NCBI GenBank assembly: GCA_964599875.1 | Contig: CAZRHE010000011.1 | Coordinates: forward strand, 1-64,000 | Source of the DNA: RGIG4097 sp964599875 | Lineage (GTDB): Bacteria > Bacillota > Clostridia > Christensenellales > CAG-917 | Reading direction: 5' to 3' | DNA length: 64,000 nucleotides | Notes under the pieces: model-generated | What the model was told of the DNA's origin: nothing | Seen by the model: only the letters and a program-made list of their open reading frames with translations | Database searches by the model: none | In this document: in pieces, positions 6,921 through 15,900 of the stretch | Numbering within the stretch: position 1 is the stretch's first letter | How the letters are laid out: each line of letters begins with the position of its first letter | Position numbers and translations under genes: made by a program

Positions 6921-7185
6921 TATAGCAGGTGCGCTCACTTTCTTTGTCATTCCGAGCGAACATAGGGGCATCCCCACCGCAAAAACAAGCCAACGGCAAT
7001 ATGATTTAGCATTATGCTGAAATCAGGCGCAGATTTTTGCGGAAGGGGAAAAAGGAACAAGGCTCGGCACATAAAGCCCTCGAGAGAGGGCATAGCGCAA
7101 AGTGCCTTGTGACGTAATCTCGCGGAAGCGAAACGTTACTTATTCACGCACAATTATTCCGCCATAACGGAATATGCTTTTTTTC

Positions 7186-7214
7186 TTGACTTAAATTATT
7201 TATAAGACTATAAT
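7186..7214 (+). promoter_or_regulatory. PFOR gene promoter
   Basis: TTGACT (7186-7191), 17-base spacer, perfect TATAAT (7209-7214), leaving an untranslated leader of about 70 bases before the start at 7292. Confidence 0.8.
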
Positions 7215-7291
7215 TTCTATAACTTGCATACGCGTTTCGCGCACGCGGGTAATACGAAAATAAACTGTAAAAATAAATGGAGGCACACTCA

Positions 7292-10200
7292 ATGAGCAAG
7301 AAAATGACCATTGACGGTAATACCGCCGCGGCACACGTTGCGTACGCATTCTCGGACGTAGCGGCGATTTACCCTATCACTCCGTCCTCTCCTATGGCAG
7401 AAAACTGCGACGATTGGGCAGGACAAGGCAGAAAGAACATCCTCGGCAACGTTCTTAAAATCGCGGAAATGCAATCCGAAGCAGGCGCGGCGGGCGCAGT
7501 ACACGGCTCCCTCGCGGCGGGCGCACTCACCACGACTTTCACCGCCAGCCAAGGTTTGCTCCTCATGATTCCGAACATGTACAAGATTTCGGGCGAACTT
7601 CTTCCTTGCGTATTCCACGTTTCGGCAAGAGCGCTTGCGGCACACGCACTCAACATTTTCGGCGACCACGCAGACGTTATGGCATGCCGCCAAACCGGTT
7701 TTGCAATGCTCGCGTCCAACAGCGTGCAAGAAGTCATGGACCTTGCTCTCGTAGCGCACCTTTCCACCTTGAAAGCATCCGTGCCTTTCATTCACTTCTT
7801 CGACGGATTCCGCACCTCTCACGAAGTCAGCAAAATCGACGTCATCGACTACGAAGAAATCAAATCTCTCGTCAACTTCGATGAAATCGACGCGTTCCGC
7901 GCACGTTCTTTGAACCCCGAACATCCTCATCAAGCGGGCACTGCGCAAAACCCCGACATCTACTTCCAAAACAGAGAAGCGGCAAACAAATATTACGAAG
8001 CAGTCCCCGGCATCGTCCAAGAAATGATGAACAAAGTCGCGGCACTCACGGGCAGAAAATATAACCTCGTCGACTACTACGGCGCACAAGATGCGGACAG
8101 AATCATCGTCATCATGGGCAGTGGCGCGGAAGCATGCGAAGAAACCGTCGATTATCTCAACGCAAAAGGCGAAAAAGTCGGCGTCGTGAAAGTTCGTTTG
8201 TATCGTCCTTTCCCCGTGGAAGCATTCGTCAACGCAATTCCCAAGACCGTCAAATGCATCACCGTCCTCGACCGCACCAAAGAACCCGGCTCCCTCGGTG
8301 AACCTCTCTATCTCGACGCGGTTGCGGCACTCGAAGAAAAAGGCTTCGACGCAGAAGTCCTTTGCGGACGTTACGGCCTCGGCAGCAAGGAATTCAATCC
8401 TTCCATGATCAACGCAATCTATGCGAACATGAACGGCGAAAAGAAGAGCCACTTCACCGTCGGTATCAACGACGACGTGTCCTTCACTTCCCTCGAAGTC
8501 ACCGAAAAAATCGACGCATCCGAAAAGAGCACCATCTCCTGCAAATTCTACGGACTCGGCTCTGACGGCACCGTCGGCGCAAACAAAAACTCCATCAAAA
8601 TCATCGGCGACCACACCGACAAATACGCACAAGGCTACTTCTCTTACGACTCCAAGAAATCCGGCGGTATCACCATTTCTCACTTGCGTTTTGCAGATAA
8701 GCCCATAAGAAGCACGTACCTCATCGACCAAGCGGACTTCGTCGCATGCCACAATGCGTCCTACGTACTCCGTTACGACATGCTTTCCGACCTCAAAGAA
8801 GGCGGTACGTTCCTCCTCAACAGCCAATGGTCCCCCGAAGAAATGGACGTTCGTCTTCCCGCAAAGATGAAGAATATGATTGCTCAAAAGCATATCAAAT
8901 TCTACACCCTCGACGGACTTAAAGTCGTCCAAGACCTCGGCACTTCCAAGGGCGTCAACACCGTCATGCAAGCGGCGTTCTTCAAACTCGCAAACGTCAT
9001 TCCTTACGAAGACGCAGAGCGTTATATGAAGGAAGCAATCAAGAAGACCTACGGCAAGAAAGGCGACGCGGTCGTTGCAATGAACTACGCATGCGTAGAC
9101 AACGCAATCACCGGACTCAAAGAAGTCAACTATCCCGAAAGTTGGACCACCACCACGACCGGTGCGGATCCTCTTCCCGTTCCTAACGACGAATACTTCA
9201 AGAACTTCATCGCGCCCATCACCGCACAAGAAGGCGACAAACTCCCCGTCAGTGCGTTCGATCCCGCAGGTATCGTCCCCACCGGCACGACCAAGTTCGA
9301 AAAACGCGGCATCGCGGTTTCCGTCCCCAAGTGGATTCCCGAAAACTGCATCCAATGCAACCGCTGCTCTCTCGTCTGCCCTCACGCGACTATACGTCCC
9401 GTGCTCGCAACCGCAGAAGAACTCGCAGACAAACCAGAATCCTTCGTCACCAAACCCGCGACCGGATTCAAAGGCTATGAATATCGTATGCAAGTCAGTC
9501 CCTTCGACTGCACGGGCTGCAACAACTGCATAGCGGTCTGCCCCGCAAAAGAAAAGGCACTCACGATGGTATCTCTCGACGAATCCATCGCAAACGACGC
9601 GGCAAACTGGGATTACGCAACCTCCCTCAAGGAAACCTCTGCGGAGATCAAACAAGACACCGTCAAGGGTAGCCAATTCAAGAAACCCCTCTTCGAATTC
9701 TCGGGCGCATGCGCAGGCTGCGGCGAAACTCCTTACGTCAAACTCGTCACCCAACTCTTCGGCGACAGAATGATAGTTGCAAACGCAACGGGCTGCTCCT
9801 CCATCTACGGCGGAAGCGCACCTACCTGCCCTTACACCACCAACGACGCAGGCAGAGGTCCCGCATGGGCAAACTCCCTCTTCGAAGACAACGCGGAATT
9901 CGGTTACGGCATGCATATCGCATATCAACAACGCAGAAACATTCTCGCGAATATCATCACCAACCTCCTCGGTCTTGAAAGCGTGAGCGCGGAAATGAAA
10001 GACGCACTCCACGCATGGCTCGACGGCAAGGACGACGGTCCTCTCTCCGAAAAGGCAAGCGCGCAAATCCTCGCTCTCCTCGACGAAGAAAAGAAGAATG
10101 CGACGGGCATCACCCTCGAACAACTCGAAGCAATCGAAAAACGTAAAGACTGCCTCATCAAGAAATCCGTATGGATTATCGGCGGCGACGGCTGGGCGTA

Positions 10201-10804
10201 CGATATCGGTTACAACGGCGTCGACCACGTGCTCGCAAGCGGCGAAGACGTCAACATCCTCGTCCTCGACACCGAAGTTTACTCCAACACCGGCGGTCAA
10301 GCAAGTAAGTCCACTCCTACCGGCGCAATCGCAAAATTCGCGGCAACCGGCAAACGCACGAAGAAGAAAGACCTCGCACTCCTCGCAATGGATTACGGCT
10401 ACGTCTACGTCGCGCAAGTTTCTATGGGCGCGGATATGAACCAAGTCGTCAAAGCAATGTCCGAAGCGGAAGCGTATCACGGTCCTTCCATCATCATCGC
10501 GTACGCACCTTGCATCAACCACGGCATCAACATGAGCAAATCTCAACTCGAAATGAAGAAAGCGGTTGACACCGGATATTGGCAACTCTTCCGTTTCAAT
10601 CCCGACCTCAAAGGCACGGATAAGAATGCGTTCACTCTCGACAGCAAAGAACCCACCGAAGAATATCAATCCTTCCTTATGGGCGAAGTCAGATACGCGT
10701 CCCTCGTCAAACAAAATCCCGAAGCGGCGCAAATCCTCTTTGCGAAGAACGAACAAGACGCAAAAGAAAAACGCGAATTCTACACCAAGAAGGCAGGCAA
10801 ATAA
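7292..10804 (+). CDS. nifJ: Pyruvate:ferredoxin (flavodoxin) oxidoreductase
   Basis: 1170 residues, the normal size for the single-chain homodimeric enzyme. It converts pyruvate, CoA and oxidised ferredoxin to acetyl-CoA, CO2 and reduced ferredoxin in the cytosol. Order seen: N-terminal pyrimidine domain (AAAHVAYAFSDVAAIYPITPSSPM), CoA/transketolase-C-like domains, a two-cluster ferredoxin domain (C686, C689, C692, C696 and C740, C743, C746, C750), the CAGCGETPY cluster region, and a thiamine diphosphate motif GDGWAYDIG (about 965) with YSNTGGQASKSTPTG downstream. The ATG at 7292 is preferred to the one at 7277, because the GGAGG that serves it overlaps the upstream ATG. It has its own promoter and terminator. 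Codon use is strongly biased, as in highly expressed genes, which also produces a very long antisense ORF. Confidence 0.98.
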   Translation: MSKKMTIDGNTAAAHVAYAFSDVAAIYPITPSSPMAENCDDWAGQGRKNILGNVLKIAEMQSEAGAAGAVHGSLAAGALTTTFTASQGLLLMIPNMYKISGELLPCVFHVSARALAAHALNIFGDHADVMACRQTGFAMLASNSVQEVMDLALVAHLSTLKASVPFIHFFDGFRTSHEVSKIDVIDYEEIKSLVNFDEIDAFRARSLNPEHPHQAGTAQNPDIYFQNREAANKYYEAVPGIVQEMMNKVAALTGRKYNLVDYYGAQDADRIIVIMGSGAEACEETVDYLNAKGEKVGVVKVRLYRPFPVEAFVNAIPKTVKCITVLDRTKEPGSLGEPLYLDAVAALEEKGFDAEVLCGRYGLGSKEFNPSMINAIYANMNGEKKSHFTVGINDDVSFTSLEVTEKIDASEKSTISCKFYGLGSDGTVGANKNSIKIIGDHTDKYAQGYFSYDSKKSGGITISHLRFADKPIRSTYLIDQADFVACHNASYVLRYDMLSDLKEGGTFLLNSQWSPEEMDVRLPAKMKNMIAQKHIKFYTLDGLKVVQDLGTSKGVNTVMQAAFFKLANVIPYEDAERYMKEAIKKTYGKKGDAVVAMNYACVDNAITGLKEVNYPESWTTTTTGADPLPVPNDEYFKNFIAPITAQEGDKLPVSAFDPAGIVPTGTTKFEKRGIAVSVPKWIPENCIQCNRCSLVCPHATIRPVLATAEELADKPESFVTKPATGFKGYEYRMQVSPFDCTGCNNCIAVCPAKEKALTMVSLDESIANDAANWDYATSLKETSAEIKQDTVKGSQFKKPLFEFSGACAGCGETPYVKLVTQLFGDRMIVANATGCSSIYGGSAPTCPYTTNDAGRGPAWANSLFEDNAEFGYGMHIAYQQRRNILANIITNLLGLESVSAEMKDALHAWLDGKDDGPLSEKASAQILALLDEEKKNATGITLEQLEAIEKRKDCLIKKSVWIIGGDGWAYDIGYNGVDHVLASGEDVNILVLDTEVYSNTGGQASKSTPTGAIAKFAATGKRTKKKDLALLAMDYGYVYVAQVSMGADMNQVVKAMSEAEAYHGPSIIIAYAPCINHGINMSKSQLEMKKAVDTGYWQLFRFNPDLKGTDKNAFTLDSKEPTEEYQSFLMGEVRYASLVKQNPEAAQILFAKNEQDAKEKREFYTKKAGK

Positions 10805-10811
10805 CAACGCT

Positions 10812-10837
10812 AACCCCGCTCGTTTTCGAGCGGGGTT
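10812..10837 (+). terminator. PFOR terminator
   Basis: aaccccgctcg-tttt-cgagcggggtt followed by a T run, 8 bases after the stop codon. Confidence 0.85.
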
Positions 10838-10968
10838 TTTATATCCGCACAACGCAAAATCGCTTATTAGTTCACGTGCACAATGCGGTGACGCGATATG
10901 CGATTTTGACAAAATCGACCGTTTAATCGTTCGATAACGGCGGATAAACTCATCTTTCGGAGGAAACA

Positions 10969-12015
10969 ATGCAAAATCAACACGAAGTTCTCGTCAAAAA
11001 ACCTCTACTCGACGAAAGCGGAAACGTCGCCGAACCCGGATATGCGAAAACGCTTAACTGGGAATACGACAACTCCAAAATTCAAGCGAAGCGCACCCGC
11101 ATAAAAGAGTGGGATTACTACTATATCGCAAACAAGGAATACGCCCTCTGCCTCACCATGGCGGATATGGGTTACGTGGGTGCGTTATCCCTGTCCATAA
11201 TGGATTTCGTCACCCCCGCGCAATTCACAAACAGCAGTATCTTCCTTTTCCCCATGGGCAAAGTAGGTATGCCCGCAACCTTTGAAAAAGGTAACTGCGA
11301 ATGGAGAAACGGCAAAGTTTGGATGAAGTTTGAAAACGACGGCGTCACGAGAAGACTAACGGGAGAATATCCCAATGCGGACAAGAGAGGCACAAACGTG
11401 CGTTTCGACGTCACTCTTACGGATTTCCCCGAAGAATGTATGGTCATCGCGACTCCTTTCGACAAGGACAAATACTTCTACTTCAATGCTAAAATCAACT
11501 GCATGAAAGCGGAAGGCTCTTTCTTCCTCGGCGAAAAACAATGTCCCTTCTCCCCCGACGATTCTTTCGGCACTCTCGACTGGGGACGCGGCGTCTGGAC
11601 CTACGACAACACTTGGTATTGGGGAAGTTTGCAAACCCGCCTACCCGACGGAAAAACTTTCGGTTGGAATCTCGGATACGGTTTCGGCAATACCTCTCAA
11701 GCGACCGAAGATATGCTCTTCTACGACGGAAAATCTCACAAACTCCCCTCGAAAGTGGAATTCAGAATCCCCGGGGACGACGAGGGTAAACCGCGCTATA
11801 TGGAAGACTGGCATTTCGTCAGCGAAGACGGCAGATTCGACTGCACCTTCCACCCCATTATCGACCGCTACGAGCCCTTCGACCTCAAAGTCATGTGCAT
11901 GATACCTCACCAAGTTTTCGGACTGTTCAACGGCAAATGCGTGCTTGACGACGGCACCGTCATCGAGATAAAAGACGAACTCGGCTTTGCGGAAAAAGTC
12001 CACAATAAATGGTAA
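10969..12015 (+). CDS. DUF2804 family protein
   Basis: 348 residues, full length for DUF2804. Recognisable family features are the early EWDYYYIANKEYALCLTMADMGY stretch, split by short strands, the SFGTLDWGRGVWTY segment near the middle and a C-terminal VFGLFNGKCVLDDG motif. The fold is predicted to be mainly beta (lipocalin-like). No enzymatic role is established for the family and I infer none. No signal peptide is present, so it should be cytosolic. Shine-Dalgarno GGAGGAAAC fixes the start. It has its own terminator downstream, and PFOR upstream ends in a terminator, so it is probably transcribed alone. Confidence 0.88.
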   Translation: MQNQHEVLVKKPLLDESGNVAEPGYAKTLNWEYDNSKIQAKRTRIKEWDYYYIANKEYALCLTMADMGYVGALSLSIMDFVTPAQFTNSSIFLFPMGKVGMPATFEKGNCEWRNGKVWMKFENDGVTRRLTGEYPNADKRGTNVRFDVTLTDFPEECMVIATPFDKDKYFYFNAKINCMKAEGSFFLGEKQCPFSPDDSFGTLDWGRGVWTYDNTWYWGSLQTRLPDGKTFGWNLGYGFGNTSQATEDMLFYDGKSHKLPSKVEFRIPGDDEGKPRYMEDWHFVSEDGRFDCTFHPIIDRYEPFDLKVMCMIPHQVFGLFNGKCVLDDGTVIEIKDELGFAEKVHNKW

Positions 12016-12025
12016 TTAACTCTTG

Positions 12026-12053
12026 AAAGTCACGCCGTTTCGGGCGTGACTTT
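12026..12053 (+). terminator. Terminator after DUF2804 gene
   Basis: aaagtcacgcc / ggcgtgacttt, 10 bases past the stop codon, T-rich afterwards. Confidence 0.8.
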
Positions 12054-12128
12054 CTCTTTTCTTTCACAATATTTTTTCGTGCCTCTTTCGAATTTACAAT
12101 CCTAATTTTTATAAAGAACACGTTTTTC

Positions 12129-12157
12129 TTGATTTTGTGCGCGCGGGCGTATATAAT
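12129..12157 (+). promoter_or_regulatory. Promoter of the CvpA-like / giant repeat protein operon
   Basis: TTGATT (12129-12134), 17-base spacer, perfect TATAAT (12152-12157), 17 bases upstream of the start codon. Confidence 0.75.
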
Positions 12158-12173
12158 AGATAAGAGAGGAGAT

Positions 12174-12923
12174 ATGAATATGTTTTCCATTATTATTGCC
12201 GAAACGACTTGGTATGCCGACGTTGCCCTCATAGGAGTGCTGCTTCTTTTCCTTTTGGGCGGTGTCATAAAAGGATTCGGCAAGTCCTTCAAAGGATTTT
12301 TCGCAACCATAGTTATATTGCTCGTATCCCTGCTTTTGATGGGAGCGTTTCACGGCTCGCTTATGGAGTCGAGTTTGAGCGCGTCCCTTCAAGACAAAAT
12401 CGCGGCGGCGTCCGCGGACTGGGGTGCGGAATTTAACGAGCACGTTTACGTAAACGACGGCGTCTATTCTATCCTCGTGGACGGCGCGCAAACTTCCCTC
12501 GATTCCATGGGATTCAAAGGCAAGATTGCGAATATGCTCGCAAAAATGCTCATCACCGAAAGCGGAGTGGATTCGGTTGCGGGAGTGTGCGTATACAATA
12601 TAACCAGCCTCATCATGGCGGTATGTTTGTTCATTGCGTGCGCGATTGCTCTCACCATAATCTGCACGGTGCTGAAATTCGCGTTCAAAGGTTTCCACGA
12701 AAGCGACAGCACTGTCGTCCGCACGGTAGACAGAGTGCTCGGCGGAATAGTCGGGCTTGCGGTAGGCGCGATAATCGTCTTCCTCGTCCTTGCGATTTTC
12801 TCGGCGTTATCGGACAAAGCGCCGTCCATTATAAACTATATCGAACAATCTTCGGTCTGCAAGTTCTTCTATGAACTCAATCCTATCGGCAAAGTTTTTG
12901 AAAAAATCTTCACCAAAAACTGA
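12174..12923 (+). CDS. CvpA-like membrane protein
   Basis: 249 residues from the ATG after AGAGAGGAG; a longer reading from 12129 would start inside the promoter. Hydrophobic segments lie at about 13-35, 45-60, 135-160 and 185-210. The first is followed by GGVIKGFGKSFKGFFA, which resembles the start of CvpA/colicin-V-production family proteins: four membrane helices, with small residues after the first. A polar domain (about 60-125) sits between helices 2 and 3, larger than in typical CvpA. CvpA proteins are linked to envelope integrity and secretion, with no defined activity. The giant repeat protein starts 21 bases downstream, so the two are one operon and may act together at the membrane. 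Confidence 0.7.
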   Translation: MNMFSIIIAETTWYADVALIGVLLLFLLGGVIKGFGKSFKGFFATIVILLVSLLLMGAFHGSLMESSLSASLQDKIAAASADWGAEFNEHVYVNDGVYSILVDGAQTSLDSMGFKGKIANMLAKMLITESGVDSVAGVCVYNITSLIMAVCLFIACAIALTIICTVLKFAFKGFHESDSTVVRTVDRVLGGIVGLAVGAIIVFLVLAIFSALSDKAPSIINYIEQSSVCKFFYELNPIGKVFEKIFTKN

Positions 12924-12944
12924 CCGCGTTTTCAGGAGTAAATT

Positions 12945-15900
12945 ATGAAAGTATTGAAAGGCACTTTAACGTTCGTACTCGGTATGATTCTCGGAATCAT
13001 CCTCTTCATCGTGGCGATAGCCGGCACGATTTTCGGCATAGCGTCGTCCATAACCGTCGGCGACTTGCAATCCAAAGTCGGACTCACGGGAGAAGACGCA
13101 ATATTCGACGAGGGCAGCGACGTCACGAATAAGACGTTGTGGGAAATCGGCACGACCGCTATCGGCGACGCGGGCAATATCTCGAATATGTCCCTCAACG
13201 AAATCGCGGAAAAGTATGGTTTGACCACCAAACTCAATAAGTTGGGCGCGATAATCGACGGAATCGACTTCTCCCCCATTTTCGACGTGCCTATCAACGA
13301 AATAGGTTCGAGTATTCATCTCATCGTGGAGGGAATTACCTTGAGCGACGTCGGCACTCTTGCGGGCATCGACTTTTCCTCTTACGACATCCCCGTCATC
13401 AAAGACAATCTCTACAACAGCGTGACCAAAGCGGTGGACGAAATCCTTTCGGGGATTGCGGATTCCAACAATCTCACCCTTCGTCAAATCGAAGATAACT
13501 TCGGCTTGACCCTCGGCGAAAACGCAATCTTCACTCAAATCAAGGATTCTCCCCTTTCCTCTTTCGGCTCTATCGTCAACGGACTCGAAGTCGGCACTAT
13601 AATCGACGCAGACTGCGACCTTTTCATTCTTAACGGCGCAAATCCCGTCTACGTCAAAGTCGACCGCTACGAACAAGTAACCCCCGAAGAAATCGACCTC
13701 GTCAAAGACGGTGCGAAGACCTACGTCGCAGGTGCGGACGACGACGGCAATCTCACTTATAAAGAACTCCGTTTCGTAGTCAAAACCGCAATCGACGAAA
13801 ACGGCGACGAATCCGAAGTCAAGGACGAAAGCGGAAATCTTCTCTATAAAGTCGACAATTCCTGCTACACTCCCGACGAAGATAACGACAAAACTTATTA
13901 TCGCCTCGTCGAATACGAAAAAGCGAATACCGAAAACCTCACTTCGAGTGCAAAACTCTATATCCGCGCATATTCCAATCATTTCGTCAAAAACGCGGAT
14001 AACTCCTACTCTCCCGCGGAAAGCGACTTCATCGCTCTCGACACTCTCACTATCGCGGGCACTGCGGGCGCAAGCGTAATCGTCACGAGCGCGGATAAAT
14101 ATCTCGACGGCGAAAATCTCGTAAATATGGAAGTTTACGGCAAAGACCCCGAAGAATATCCTTCCGAAAGCACTCGTCTTATCGCGGGCGGGGACGAAAG
14201 TTATCTCCTCGTGCACAAGGGCACGTCCGACACCGCCATCCAAGCGATTGCACGCACCACCGTCAAAGGACTTAACGGCGCAACGGACAGCCTTATGAGC
14301 CTCCGCCTTGGCGACCTCATCGAAATAACTGCGGACAGTGCGACCATTCTCGTCACTCTCCAAAACACTCCTCTCAACGCTTTGAGCGGTCAAATCGACT
14401 CCCTCACTCTCGGCGACGTTATCGAAATCATTCCTTCCGCATACGTCCCCGACGATAACGGAATTTACGTCTACGTTTCTCAACAGGCGGAATACGTAGT
14501 GGCGGATTCCTCTTATAACGGCACGAAATACGTCGCATCCTTCGTCGAAAACGCGGACGGCAAATACGTCGCAATCGGTGGAAATTACTATATCTACGAC
14601 AAGGACAACGCGGATATGAGCGGTCTTACTCGCTACGACAAGGTTTATAGCGAAGCCACCGCGGAAAATACGTCCGAAGTCAAATATCAACGCATAGACA
14701 AAGGCGGTTACTACACCCTTTACAATCCCGACCTCCACGACGGAATGAAGAAATACTCCAAAGTCACGGATAAAGCGGACGACGTAAATCCCGACTATAT
14801 CCTTGCGACCGAAGAGCAAATCGAAAACGACGGAATCGTAAAATTCTACTGGGACGGCTCCGAAATGCAAACCTCCGTCATAGACGGCGCACAGGCATAC
14901 GTCAAAGGCTCTGCGTCGAGCAAAGTCCTTCAACGCCTTGCATCCGTCGGAATCGGCGACTTCTCGGACGCTTTCAGCGGTTTGATTCTCGGCGACGTGC
15001 TCGACGTCGAAACCGACGTTTACGTCACCGCAACGCTCCCCTATGCACAAGGCAAAGACTACTACTATTTCGAAAACGACGCGTATAGACTGGCAGACGT
15101 CTTCGATTCTACCTTCCTTTCCGAGCATCCCGACGCGGTTATTTACGAAATCGCAATCGAGGGCGCAAGCAACGCAGTCCTTAAAAAACTCGCGTACACC
15201 AAAATCGACGATATGGCGGCGCAAATGGATACCGTCATCGACGATATGCGCCTTAACGAAGTCGTGGATATAACTCTCGACCTCTATATGCCCGTCGAAA
15301 ACGGCAAATACGTTTACGTTTCCGAAGGCTACTACACTCTCTACAACCCCGCAGTACACGATGAAAACGCCACTCGTTACGAGAAAATCAAGGGCGTGAA
15401 AGAGGACGGCGAAGGCGGCACGATAGAATTCAGTTATATAGAAGCGACCACCGAACAACTTGCGGACGTTTCCGTAGTCAAGTATTTCTGGAACGGCTCC
15501 GAAATGCAAACTTCCCCCGTCGACAGCGCGAAAGCATACGTAGAAGGCACGGCGTCTTCTTCCACTCTCCAACGCTTCGCAAAGGTGAAAATCGGCGACT
15601 TCTCCGCATCCTTTGACAAAGTCATTCTCTCCGATGTCATCGCAATCGACGGCGACCTTTACGAGAAAGCAAACGCTATCGAAAAATTCGTAGTCGCGAC
15701 GGATACGACGAACGAAGACGAAACCTATTACGTCCTCACCGCAGGCAACTACGAAGAAACCACTCGCGATTATATCGACGCTCACCCCGACGAAACTTAT
15801 TACGCGTTCGAGGGCGGCAATTATTATCGCTACTCCGACGGCGTGTATCTCGAATCCACTCCCGCGTTCATCGGCTCTCACGTGACCGAACAATATTATG

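Noticed and set aside
7289..10969. 1226-residue open frame antisense to the PFOR gene
   Set aside because: It mirrors PFOR codon bias, has low-complexity Cys/Asp/Phe-rich content, no motifs and no ribosome site. Same reasoning for long antisense frames over the giant repeat gene, nrdD, pntB and the glycogen genes.
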